From Streptomyces sp. NBC_00285 (GTDB lineage Bacteria; Actinomycetota; Actinomycetes; Streptomycetales; Streptomycetaceae), in assembly GCF_036174265.1 (NCBI RefSeq), contig NZ_CP108055.1, positions 2,232,001-2,296,000 on the forward strand: a DNA stretch of 64,000 bases. The letters are read 5' to 3'. The translations under genes were made by a program, and so were the position numbers. Below are positions 52,218 to 59,743 of this stretch, in pieces; positions within the stretch are counted from its first letter, which is position 1; each line of letters begins with the position of its first letter. The notes beneath the pieces are model-generated. The model did no database searches. It had not been told where the DNA came from and was given only the letters and a program-made list of their open reading frames with translations.

Positions 52218-53750
52218 TCACACGGACGCGGAGATGGTCTGGATGACGCGGTCGCGTTCCGCGTCCTCGCCGTACGCGTCGAGGTGGATCTCGCCGGAGG
52301 CGAGCACGACGACCCGGTCGGCGATCTCGAGGATCTCGTCGACGTCGGCGGACAGGACGAGCACGGCGGCGCCCTCGGCGGCGAGGGATCTGGCGCGACG
52401 GCCGATGTCCCGACGCGCACCGATGTCCACGCCTCGGAACGGCTCGTCCAGGATCAGGACACGGGGTGTCTCGGCGAGCCAGCGGCCCACGACGACCTTC
52501 TGCTGGTTGCCGCCGGAGAGCTCCTCCACGGTGCTGTGCTCGTCCCGCGCGACGACGCCGAGGGCCTCGATGGTGTCGCGGCCGAGGGCGTCCTCCTTCG
52601 CACGCTGGACGAGTCCGCCCCGGGACAGCGACTTGAGGAACGGCAGGGAGATGTTCTGGGCCAGCGACCAGCCGGGCACGAGTGCGTCGGTGTGCCGGTC
52701 CTCGGGGACCAGGTGGATGCCCGCGCGGATCGCGTCGGAGGGCCTTTTCGGCGCGTACGGCCTGCCGTCCAGTTCGGCGGAACCCGTCCGGAAGGGTTCG
52801 GCACCGAACAGACCGCGGGCGAGCTCGGTCTTCCCGGCGCCCAACAGGCCGACCACACCGGTGACTTCACCCGTCCGCAGGTCGAGGTCCAGAGGTGCCC
52901 GGCCCTCGATGAGCCGCACCCCTCGCAGCGACAGCACCACATCGCCCTCGGCGCCCTCCCTGACCGGGCGGGCCGTCGTCGTCTCCTGGGCCTGGGCGAG
53001 CATCGCGCGCAGGGCGCTGTCCCAGTCGAAGGGCTTGGCCTGGTCCTCGGTGAGGAGGCCGTCCCGCAGGACGACCAGGCGGTCGGCGAGGGCGTCGATC
53101 TCGCCGAGCCTGTGGGAGACGTAGAGGACGGCGATGCCCTCGTCGCGCATCTTCTCGACGAGGGCGAAGAGGCGTTCGGCCTCGGCGGCGGACAGGGCCG
53201 AGGTCGGTTCGTCGAGGATCAGCAGCCGGGGGCGGGTGGCCAGGGCGCGGGCGAGGATCAGCAACTGGCGGTCGGAGATGCCGAGTTCCGTGACGTCCCG
53301 CTTGAGCAGGGTGTCGCTCCAGTCGAGGCCCAGGCCCGCCTGGATCTCGCGGGCACGGGCCAGCAGCCGGCCGCTGTTCAGCAGCGGGTTTCCGCGCTTC
53401 TGCGCCAGTTCCTCGAAGACGAGGTTCTCGGCGACCGAGAGGCCCGCGACGATGCCCTCGCCGATGCGCTGGTGCACGGTCTGGATGCCCAACTGCCGTG
53501 CGGCGAGCGGGGACCGGAGGGCCGCGGGCTCCCCGGCGACCCGCACCTGTCCCCCGTGTCCGGCGTGCACGCCGGACAGGATCTTGATCAGCGTGGACTT
53601 GCCTGCGCCGTTCGCGCCGAGCAGCGCGACGACGCTGCCCGGGGCGATGTCGAGGCTGATGGAGGCGAGCACGGTCTTGCCGCCGAACGCCATGCTGACG
53701 TCGGTGAGGCCGACCGCGGCCTCCGGGTGGCCGATGTCAGTGCGCGACAT
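52218..53750 (-). CDS. Rbs-type ABC ATPase with two nucleotide-binding domains
   Basis: A 510-aa RbsA-like ATPase. Domain 1 has Walker A LLGANGAGKST, Q-loop TVHQRI, a degenerate signature ELGISDRQLLILARALA and Walker B LLILDEPTSAL. Domain 2 has a Walker A variant GLLGAGKTELARGL, signature LSGGNQQKVVVGRWLA and VLILDEPFRGVDIGARRDI. This asymmetry is usual for sugar importers of this class. Its start lies 14 nt inside the binding-protein gene end, so translation is coupled. Confidence 0.92.
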   Translation of the reverse strand: MSRTDIGHPEAAVGLTDVSMAFGGKTVLASISLDIAPGSVVALLGANGAGKSTLIKILSGVHAGHGGQVRVAGEPAALRSPLAARQLGIQTVHQRIGEGIVAGLSVAENLVFEELAQKRGNPLLNSGRLLARAREIQAGLGLDWSDTLLKRDVTELGISDRQLLILARALATRPRLLILDEPTSALSAAEAERLFALVEKMRDEGIAVLYVSHRLGEIDALADRLVVLRDGLLTEDQAKPFDWDSALRAMLAQAQETTTARPVREGAEGDVVLSLRGVRLIEGRAPLDLDLRTGEVTGVVGLLGAGKTELARGLFGAEPFRTGSAELDGRPYAPKRPSDAIRAGIHLVPEDRHTDALVPGWSLAQNISLPFLKSLSRGGLVQRAKEDALGRDTIEALGVVARDEHSTVEELSGGNQQKVVVGRWLAETPRVLILDEPFRGVDIGARRDIGRRARSLAAEGAAVLVLSADVDEILEIADRVVVLASGEIHLDAYGEDAERDRVIQTISASV

Positions 53751-54834
53751 TCGAGATCCAGTCGGCGGTGGAGACCTGCGACAGGTTCAGCGCCGGCAGC
53801 GCCGTGCGGAGCTGGTCCATGTTCTCGATCTTCTTCTCGCGCAGGAAGTCCTGGGTGATGGCGACGGCCGGGAACTCCACGGAGGTCTTGTTCAGCTGAC
53901 CGGCCAGCTCCAGGGCGGCGGTCCGCACGACAGCGGCGCCGACCGCGGACGGGTCGGTGCCGGCGGTGGCGACCCAGGGGCTGTCGGCGGCGGTCATCTG
54001 CTGGATGTCGGCGTTGGAGACGTCCGCGCCGAAGACCTTCACCTTGTCCTGGAGCTTCTTGTTCTGGACGGCGAGGACGGTGCCCTTGGCGAGCTCGTCG
54101 TAGGGGGCGAAGACGCCGGTCACGTCCGCGTGCTGGGTGAGCGCGGCGGAGACCAGGGGAACGTTGTCGGTGGCCGTGGAGTCGGTGACCTTGCCGACCT
54201 TGAACTGCTGCTTCCAGCCCTGCGCGGCGAGTTCCTTCGCCCAGACGGTGTTCCGCTTGTCCAGGGCCGCGTAGCCGGCGACGTTGACGTAGCCGACCTT
54301 GGCGTTCTTGCCGAGTTTCGTCGCCATCACGTCGAGGACGGCCTGCGCCATGCTCGCGTCGTCCTGCTCGGTGCTCACCACGCCCTTGGTGGAGGTGTCG
54401 ACGTCGTAGACGACGACCTTGATGCCCTTCTTCACGGCCTGGTCGATCTCCGGCTGGATCGTCGCCGGGAAGCCGTGGTCGATGATGATCGCCTTGGCTC
54501 CGGAGTTGATCGCGGAGGACAGGTCGGTGGCCTGCTTGGCGTTGTCGGCCTGGGCGTCGTACACGGTCAGGTCGATTCCGAGGGCCTTGGCCTGGGCCTT
54601 GGCGCCGTTGCCCCACTGCTCGAAGTAGTCACCGGCGCCGCTCTGCCGGACCAGGGCCACCTTGACCGCGCCCGCGCTGAAGGGGGCGGGCTTCTTGCCG
54701 GTGGCGGCCGAGGGGGAGGCGGCGGTGTCGGCGGTGTTCTTCGAGGCGTCCGTGGACTGCGAGCAGCCGGAGAGCACGAGGGCGGAGACGGAGGCCAGCG
54801 AGAGCGCGGCGAGCGGGAGGCGGGCACGGGACAT
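53737..54834 (-). CDS. Rbs-type sugar-binding lipoprotein, predicted methylthioribose receptor
   Basis: A 365-aa lipoprotein with signal peptide ending in LVLSGC (Cys24), a Thr/Ala/Ser linker and a periplasmic_4 binding core: VALVRQSGAGDYFEQWGNGAKAQ, DLSSAINSGAKAIIIDHG, VVVYDVDT and DVTGVFAPYDELAKGTVLAV. It is the first gene of the importer-mtnK operon. ATG 54834 is chosen; an ATG 24 codons upstream would cover a hairpin and gives no signal peptide. Upstream lie a Cys-tailed leader ORF and a GC hairpin. Confidence 0.9.
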   Translation of the reverse strand: MSRARLPLAALSLASVSALVLSGCSQSTDASKNTADTAASPSAATGKKPAPFSAGAVKVALVRQSGAGDYFEQWGNGAKAQAKALGIDLTVYDAQADNAKQATDLSSAINSGAKAIIIDHGFPATIQPEIDQAVKKGIKVVVYDVDTSTKGVVSTEQDDASMAQAVLDVMATKLGKNAKVGYVNVAGYAALDKRNTVWAKELAAQGWKQQFKVGKVTDSTATDNVPLVSAALTQHADVTGVFAPYDELAKGTVLAVQNKKLQDKVKVFGADVSNADIQQMTAADSPWVATAGTDPSAVGAAVVRTAALELAGQLNKTSVEFPAVAITQDFLREKKIENMDQLRTALPALNLSQVSTADWISNVAH

Positions 54835-54900
54835 GAGGGGCTCCAGGTGCGGGGTGGCGAAGACAGAGGGGTGCGTGTCCCGGAGCGAGCGAAAGGAATG

Positions 54901-54927
54901 CGCCACCGGCGTCAGGGGTCGGTGGCG
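54901..54927 (-). other. Hairpin between leader ORF and binding-protein gene (attenuator candidate)
   Basis: Perfect 8-bp stem CGCCACCG (54901-54908) / CGGTGGCG (54920-54927), 25 nt after the leader stop codon and about 66 nt before the binding-protein start. Confidence 0.45.
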
Positions 54928-54952
54928 GGGCGCGCGGGGGCTCCGGGAGGGG

Positions 54953-55024
54953 TCAGCGACAGCTGGCTGTGGTCATCCGGAGCAGATCCACGTACAGCCG
55001 ACGCACGAGCAGCAGCGTCTTCAT
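54953..55024 (-). CDS. Cys-tailed leader peptide 1, upstream of the importer-mtnK operon
   Basis: A 23-codon ORF, ATG at 55024 and TGA at 54953. The product begins MKTLLLVRRLYVDLLR and ends ASCR, so the only Cys codon is the second-last sense codon. The RR...VDL.R pattern followed by CR and stop resembles short ORFs that I recall being annotated as putative leader peptides before sulfur genes in Streptomyces. There is no ribosome site; instead a promoter at 55031-55060 would start the mRNA at the ATG itself (leaderless). I infer cysteine-responsive attenuation of the importer operon. Confidence 0.7.
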   Translation of the reverse strand: MKTLLLVRRLYVDLLRMTTASCR

Positions 55025-55030
55025 AGGGAG

Positions 55031-55060
55031 ATCATGAGAACGTTTCCAGCCAATCGTCAA
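55031..55060 (-). promoter_or_regulatory. Promoter giving a leaderless transcript starting with leader peptide 1
   Basis: On the minus strand, TTGACG (55060-55055), an 18-nt spacer and CATGAT (55036-55031). The ATG at 55024 lies exactly 7 nt past the -10, which is the expected transcription start. Confidence 0.6.
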
Positions 55061-55076
55061 AGCCCTGGACACCAAT

Positions 55077-55091
55077 TCTCACAAAGTGAGA
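55077..55091. promoter_or_regulatory. Operator-like palindrome between the two divergent mtn operons
   Basis: Perfect inverted repeat TCTCAC-AAA-GTGAGA, 17 bp upstream of the minus-strand -35 box and about 40 bp upstream of a plus-strand TACCAT (55132-55137). It is well placed for a regulator acting on both transcription units. The rest of the divergent region (54835-55354) holds leaders, the promoter and hairpins. Confidence 0.5.
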
Positions 55092-55175
55092 CAACGACTA
55101 CGTCACACCAGGTCGGCGGCCCCACCGGAGTTACCATCACAGGACCGGCACCCGACCCGGCACAGTGAGGCCCCC

Positions 55176-55250
55176 ATGACGACAGCTGGCGCGAAAGCGA
55201 TGCGTATGCCCTGCGTGCGCCGCTGTCCCGGCGCACTGTGTCGCGGCTGA
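55176..55250 (+). CDS. Cys-rich leader peptide 2, upstream of mtnDCB
   Basis: A 24-codon ORF, ATG at 55176 with GAGG 5 nt upstream, TGA at 55248. The product has Cys at 13, 17 and 22 (segment [13 protein letters not shown] before stop) and Met at 1, 9 and 11. It ends 104 nt before mtnD. A weak inverted repeat GTCCGG (55299-55304) / CCGGAC (55320-55325) lies between. It lacks the RR-x-VDL core of leaders 1 and 3 but shares the Cys-Arg end. Cys or Met starvation sensing is inferred. Confidence 0.55.
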   Translation: MTTAGAKAMRMPCVRRCPGALCRG

Positions 55251-55354
55251 CGACCTGCTCCCCGCCGCCTGCTGCCGCCTCTTCCTCCCTCTCCGCCCGT
55301 CCGGTGCTCGTCTCGGTATCCGGACTTTCCATCCAGAATCCTGGAGTTGTTCCC

Positions 55355-55954
55355 ATGACGCTGCTGACGACCTGGTCCGAGTCCGGTCCCGAGACCCTGG
55401 TCCGCCGCACCTCGGACCCCGCCGAGATCGCCGAGGCACTCAAGCCGCTCGGTGTGCGCTACGAGCAGTGGCCGGTCCGCGCGGACGTCCCGTTCGACGC
55501 GGACAGCGAGACGGTGTTCGCCGCCTACGGCCCCGAGATCGACAAGCTGAACACCGAGGAGGGCTTCACCACCGTCGACGTCCTCGGTCTGCACCCGAGC
55601 GAGGACCCGGAGTTCCCCGCGAAGGCCGCGGCCGCACGCGCGAAGTTCCTCCAGGAGCACACGCACGACGACGATGACGAGGTTCGTTTCTTCGTCTCCG
55701 GCTCCGGGATCTTCTATCTGCACGTGAGCGGCGAGGTGCACGCGGTCCTCTGCGAGAAGGGCGACCTCCTCGGCGTGCCGCGCGGCACCACCCACTGGTT
55801 CGACATGGGCACCAGCCCGTCGTTCACCGCGATCCGCTTCTTCCACGAGGAGGACGGCTGGATCGGCACCTTCACCGGTTCCACGATCGCCTCCCGCTTC
55901 CCGGACTACGACACGATCGCGGCGGGCTACGAGGCAGACAGGGCCGCCGCATGA
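55355..55954 (+). CDS. mtnD: Acireductone dioxygenase MtnD
   Basis: A 199-aa cupin. It oxidises the acireductone dihydroxy-keto-methylthiopentene to the keto-acid precursor of methionine (iron form). Metal ligands: His102 and His104 in [15 protein letters not shown], a nearby Glu109 and His147 in [11 protein letters not shown]. The ATG at 55355 has CTGGAG 8 nt upstream. It is the first gene of mtnDCB, with a 4-nt overlap (ATGA) to mtnC. It is divergent from the importer-mtnK operon. Confidence 0.95.
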   Translation: MTLLTTWSESGPETLVRRTSDPAEIAEALKPLGVRYEQWPVRADVPFDADSETVFAAYGPEIDKLNTEEGFTTVDVLGLHPSEDPEFPAKAAAARAKFLQEHTHDDDDEVRFFVSGSGIFYLHVSGEVHAVLCEKGDLLGVPRGTTHWFDMGTSPSFTAIRFFHEEDGWIGTFTGSTIASRFPDYDTIAAGYEADRAAA

Positions 55955-56670
55955 CGTTGCGCCACGACGTCGACGCCGTGGTGCTCGACATCGAGGGCAC
56001 CACGAGCGCCACGGGGTTCGTCGTCGACGTGCTGTACCCGTACTCGCGCTCGCGGTTCGCCGCGCTGCTCACCGAGCGGGGCGACGAACCCGAGGTGGCA
56101 CGGGCGGTCGCCCAGGTCCGCGAGGAGATCGGCGAACCGGACGCCGACGCCGAACGCGTCGAGAAGGCACTGAACGCCTGGCTCGACGAGGACCGCAAGG
56201 CGACCCCGCTGAAGACCCTCCAGGGCGTCATCTGGGCCGAGGGCTTCGCCCGCGGCGACCTCGTCTCGCACTTCTACGACGACGTCGTACCGGAGCTGCG
56301 CGCCTGGCACGCGGCCGGCGTACGGCTCTACGTCTACTCGTCCGGGTCGGTCACGGCACAGCGGGCGTGGTTCACCAACAGCCCGGAGGGCGACCTCACC
56401 TCGCTGGTGTCCGGTCTGTACGACACCGAGAACGCCGGGCCCAAGCAGGACGCGCAGTCGTACCGCCGCATCGCCTCGGCGACCGGTATCGATGCGGACC
56501 GTCTGCTGTTCCTCTCCGACCGGCCCGGCGAACTGGACGCGGCCCGTGCGGCCGGGTGGCACGCCGTCGGGATTCGCCGGCCCGGGGAGCCGTACTACGA
56601 GCAAGGAGTCGGCGACCACGCTGCAGCGGGGACGTTCGACGAGATCACCGTTTCGAGGAGCACTTCGTGA
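55951..56670 (+). CDS. mtnC: Enolase-phosphatase MtnC (E1)
   Basis: A 239-aa HAD-type bifunctional enolase/phosphatase with Asp13-x-Glu15 in [29 protein letters not shown] (motif II), [13 protein letters not shown] (Lys motif) and [19 protein letters not shown]. It produces the acireductone substrate of MtnD. It overlaps mtnD and mtnB by 4 nt each, so all three are translationally coupled. Confidence 0.95.
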   Translation: MTLRHDVDAVVLDIEGTTSATGFVVDVLYPYSRSRFAALLTERGDEPEVARAVAQVREEIGEPDADAERVEKALNAWLDEDRKATPLKTLQGVIWAEGFARGDLVSHFYDDVVPELRAWHAAGVRLYVYSSGSVTAQRAWFTNSPEGDLTSLVSGLYDTENAGPKQDAQSYRRIASATGIDADRLLFLSDRPGELDAARAAGWHAVGIRRPGEPYYEQGVGDHAAAGTFDEITVSRSTS

Positions 56671-57275
56671 GCGCCGACATCACCGCACCCGACCTGGCGG
56701 AGGCGGGGGCCGTCCTCGCCGCCGAGTCCGCCCGCTTCGCCTCGTTCGGCTGGATGAGGGGGACTTCCGGGAACCTGTCCGTGGTGCTCTCGCGTGAACC
56801 GCTGCGGCTCGCCGTCACCGCCAGTGGGCACGACAAGGGTGAACTGACGCCCGCGGACGTGGTGCTGGTGGACGGCGAGGGTGCGGCGGTACAGGGCGGG
56901 AAGCCCTCGGCCGAGGCCGAGTTGCATGCGCGGGTGGCCGCGCTGACCGGGGCCGGTGCCGTGGTCCATGTGCACACCGTCGCCTCGGTGGCGATGGGCA
57001 GGCGCGAGCCGGGCGGCATCGTCTTCAAGGACCTGGAGATGCTGAAGGGCGTCGGCCTGCCGGCCCACGACGCCGAGGTGACGCTGCCGGTCATCGCCAA
57101 CAGCCAGGACATGAAGGTGCTGGGCGATCGCCTGGAGGAGGCGCGCGATCCCCGGATGCCGGCGGTCGTGGTCGCGGGCCACGGGCTGTACGTGTGGGGT
57201 CCGGATCCGCGCCGGGCCCGGCATCACACCGAAGTGGTGGAGTGGTTGCTGGAGTTGGAGCTGACGGGTCGCTGA
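56667..57275 (+). CDS. mtnB: Methylthioribulose-1-phosphate dehydratase MtnB
   Basis: A 202-aa class II aldolase-fold dehydratase with RGTSGNLSVV, zinc-binding His101 and His103 (VVHVHTVASVAMG) and His172 (AGHGLYVWG). It removes water from 5-methylthioribulose-1-phosphate made by MtnA. GTG 56667 overlaps the mtnC stop (GTGA). A perfect terminator follows 9 nt after its stop. Confidence 0.95.
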   Translation: MSADITAPDLAEAGAVLAAESARFASFGWMRGTSGNLSVVLSREPLRLAVTASGHDKGELTPADVVLVDGEGAAVQGGKPSAEAELHARVAALTGAGAVVHVHTVASVAMGRREPGGIVFKDLEMLKGVGLPAHDAEVTLPVIANSQDMKVLGDRLEEARDPRMPAVVVAGHGLYVWGPDPRRARHHTEVVEWLLELELTGR

Positions 57276-57284
57276 GAGAAGCGA

Positions 57285-57314
57285 GAAGGGATCCCCTGGG
57301 GAGGGGATCCCTTC
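57285..57314. terminator. Terminator between mtnB and mtnA
   Basis: Perfect 13-bp inverted repeat GAAGGGATCCCCT / AGGGGATCCCTTC with a GGGG loop, between convergent mtnB and mtnA. Confidence 0.85.
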
Positions 57315-57353
57315 GTCGCGTGCTTCTGGCTACCTGGGCTTCGTGCTTCTGGG

Positions 57354-58385
57354 CTACCTGAGCCTGTCGCCGGGCAGTTCGCCCGCCGAGACCTCCAGCA
57401 CCCCGCGCTCGGTGACCAGCCCCGTCACCAGCCGCCCCGGTGTCACGTCGAACGCCGGGTTGTGACCACGGGAGCCGACCGGAGCGGTCCGCACGCCGGC
57501 CCACTCCAACACCTCGGCCTCACCGCGGAGTTCGATGTGGATGTCGTCGCCGGTCGCGGTCGCCAGGTCCACCGTGGTCGTCGGTGCCGCCACCAGGAAC
57601 GGGATACCGGCATCCGCGCACGCGAGGGCGACACCCACCGTGCCCACCTTGTTCGCTGTGTCGCCGTTCGCGGCGATCCGGTCCGCGCCGACGATCGCCG
57701 CGTCGACCTCGCCGCGCAGGATCGTGCCGGCGGCGGCCCCGTCCGCCTGGATGTAGTGCGCGATGCCCTCCTGGACCAACTCCCAGGCGGTGAGCCGGGA
57801 TCCCTGGAGCAGGGGACGCGTCTCGTCGGCGTAGACGACCTCCAGGCGTCCGCGCGCGTGCAGTTCACGGACGACGCCGAGGGCCGTGCCCCAGCCCGCC
57901 GTCGCCAGCGCGCCGGTGTTGCAGTGCGTCAGGATCCTCAACGGCCGGTCCGCACCGATCCGTTCGAGGAGCCAGTCCGCGCCGAACGCGCCCATCGCCC
58001 GGTTCGCCGAGACGTCCTCGCGCTGAACCGCCACGGCCTCCTCCAACACCGCGTCGAGTCCCTCCTCGAAGCGGGTCATCACCCGGTCCACGCACACCAT
58101 GAGATTGACGGCGGTGGGCCGGGCCTCGCGGATACGGGCAACAGCCGCACGCACCTCGGCGTCCGACCATCCCTCCCGCTCCCCCTGCACGAGAGCCAGT
58201 GCGACGCCGTACCCCCCGGCCGCACCGATCGCGGGGGCGCCACGCACCACGAGGCGCTGGATCGCGTCGACCAGAGTGTCCACATCGTGGACATCGAGCG
58301 TCTCGGCACGATGCGGCAGCAGCGTCTGATCGATGAGCACCAGGCCTTTTTCGGTCCAGTCGACAGCACGCAGTTCCTGGGACAT
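57354..58385 (-). CDS. mtnA: 5-Methylthioribose-1-phosphate isomerase MtnA
   Basis: A 343-aa eIF2B-like isomerase converting methylthioribose-1-phosphate to methylthioribulose-1-phosphate. It has RGAPAIGAAGGYGVALAL, catalytic Cys155 in LTHCNTGALATAGWG and Asp235 in VGADRIAANGDTANKVGT. The ATG at 58385 gives the normal length; the open frame extends 118 codons upstream over the divergent promoter without support. It is the convergence point of both salvage routes in this window. It is transcribed alone, divergent from the nucleoside importer operon. Confidence 0.95.
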   Translation of the reverse strand: MSQELRAVDWTEKGLVLIDQTLLPHRAETLDVHDVDTLVDAIQRLVVRGAPAIGAAGGYGVALALVQGEREGWSDAEVRAAVARIREARPTAVNLMVCVDRVMTRFEEGLDAVLEEAVAVQREDVSANRAMGAFGADWLLERIGADRPLRILTHCNTGALATAGWGTALGVVRELHARGRLEVVYADETRPLLQGSRLTAWELVQEGIAHYIQADGAAAGTILRGEVDAAIVGADRIAANGDTANKVGTVGVALACADAGIPFLVAAPTTTVDLATATGDDIHIELRGEAEVLEWAGVRTAPVGSRGHNPAFDVTPGRLVTGLVTERGVLEVSAGELPGDRLR

Positions 58386-58529
58386 TTCGGGAGACTCCTG
58401 ATGTTCCGGTAGTGCCCGCCACGGTACATGACCTGGACGAACCACAGTTCGAGACATTCGAGCAGGTGTCTGGAAACGGGTGGTACTGTCCACCCTCCAG
58501 TCCGCGGACCGAGACGAAGGAGGAAGCCC

Positions 58530-58595
58530 GTGTTGCTGACCAAGCGCCGCTTCCTCGACTTCGGCCGGTGTGCAGGCGACGGCTGTCGACGCTGA
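58530..58595 (+). CDS. Cys-tailed leader peptide 3, upstream of the BMP-type importer operon
   Basis: A 21-codon ORF, GTG at 58530 with GAAGGAGG 7 nt upstream, TGA at 58593. The product has LLTKRRFLDFGRC and ends DGCRR, so it aligns with leader 1 over LL-x-x-RR-x-x-(V/L)-D-(L/F)-x-R and the terminal CR. A TACTGT -10-like box lies at 58484-58489. A 9-bp GC hairpin follows 46 nt after the stop. The arrangement suggests attenuation responsive to cysteine or sulfur status. Confidence 0.7.
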   Translation: MLLTKRRFLDFGRCAGDGCRR

Positions 58596-58641
58596 CCCGT
58601 CCCTCTCGACTCTCTCCCCATGGCGCTGTCCGCCGACCCTC

Positions 58642-58663
58642 GCGCGCTCCCGCCGGAGCGCGC
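58642..58663 (+). other. Hairpin between leader 3 and the lipoprotein gene (attenuator candidate)
   Basis: Perfect 9-bp stem GCGCGCTCC (58642-58650) / GGAGCGCGC (58655-58663) with a CGCC loop, 27 nt before the lipoprotein ATG. It could terminate transcription or block ribosome entry. Confidence 0.5.
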
Positions 58664-58690
58664 CCCAGTCGTATCCCGGAAGGTCCCCCG

Positions 58691-59743
58691 ATGCCTCGCA
58701 GAAGCCGTCGTACCCTGCAAGTCGCCGCCACCACCGCACTCCTGGTCACCGCCGCCACGGCCTGCAACGCCGCCGCCAAGAGCGACACCGCCTCCGATGC
58801 GGCGAGCGGCAGCGGCACGTCCTTCACCCTGGTCACGCCCGACTCGGTGGGACAGAACGAGTTCCTGAAGCTCGCCGTCAGCGGCATCAAGGACGCGGCG
58901 AAGCAGCACGACGGGACGGAGAAGGTCTACGAGTCCACGGACACCGCCTCACAGCAGCAGAACGTGCAGGCCGCGGTGGACACCAAGCCGGACGTCATCG
59001 TGCTCGTCGGCTTCGAGTTCGCCGACATCGTCGCCCAGCAGGCCCAGAAGAACCCGAAGCAGCAGTTCCTGATCATCGACGCCTGCACGACCAAGACGTA
59101 CAAGAACGTCAGCTGCGCGGTCTTCCGCGAGCACGAGGGCGTCTACCTCGCGGGCGCCGAGGCCGGTCTGCTCAGCAAGTCCGGGAAGGTCGGCGCGGTC
59201 GACGTTCTCGACACCCCCCAGTTCCGCCGCTACAGCGACCCGTTCGCGGCCGGCGCCAAGAAGGTCGCGCCGGGGACCTCCACCGGCACCCGCTTCGTCG
59301 GCGGCCAGTCCCCCTTCGACGACTCGGCCCGCGCCAAGGAGCAGGCAAGCACCCTGCTCGCCAAGGGCTACGACCAGATCATGGCGGCCGCCGCGGCCGG
59401 CAACTACGGCGTCTTCGAGGCCGCGAAGGCCAAGGGCGCCTACGCGTACGGCGTCGACGTCAACCAGTGCCCCTCGGCGCCGGGCACGGTCGTCGACAAC
59501 GTGATCAAGCGCACGGACATCGCCGTGGAGAAGGGCATCGAGTCGGTCCTGGCAGGCAGGACGGGCACGACCGTGTCGTACGGCCTCAAGGAGGGCGGCA
59601 TCAGCCTCACCGGGCTGCAGGACGGCGTCGACTCCTCGAAGTGCGTGATCGCCGACCACAAGGACGTCCTGAAGAAGGTCGAGGCGCTGCGCGACCAGAT
59701 CGTGTCCGGGAAGCTGACGGTCGATGACCCCGCCGCGGGCTGA
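58691..59743 (+). CDS. BMP-family nucleoside-binding lipoprotein, predicted methylthioadenosine receptor
   Basis: A 350-aa BMP/PnrA-type lipoprotein. The signal peptide is TLQVAATTALLVTAATAC (Cys25). The core has LVTPDSVGQNEFLKLAVSG, PDVIVLVGFEFADIVAQQAQ, FLIIDAC and KVGAVDVLDTPQFRRYSDPF. Members bind purine nucleosides. ATG 58691 has GGAAGG upstream. It is the first gene of a five- or six-gene operon that ends with nucleoside-metabolising enzymes. The sulfur-nucleoside assignment rests on neighbours and the Cys-tailed leader, not on the sequence itself. Confidence 0.9.
   Translation: MPRRSRRTLQVAATTALLVTAATACNAAAKSDTASDAASGSGTSFTLVTPDSVGQNEFLKLAVSGIKDAAKQHDGTEKVYESTDTASQQQNVQAAVDTKPDVIVLVGFEFADIVAQQAQKNPKQQFLIIDACTTKTYKNVSCAVFREHEGVYLAGAEAGLLSKSGKVGAVDVLDTPQFRRYSDPFAAGAKKVAPGTSTGTRFVGGQSPFDDSARAKEQASTLLAKGYDQIMAAAAAGNYGVFEAAKAKGAYAYGVDVNQCPSAPGTVVDNVIKRTDIAVEKGIESVLAGRTGTTVSYGLKEGGISLTGLQDGVDSSKCVIADHKDVLKKVEALRDQIVSGKLTVDDPAAG

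Noticed and set aside
54835..54906. Extended N-terminus of the sugar-binding lipoprotein from ATG 54906
   Set aside because: The extension would precede and spoil the lipoprotein signal peptide and overlaps the leader hairpin; ATG 54834 gives a proper signal peptide.
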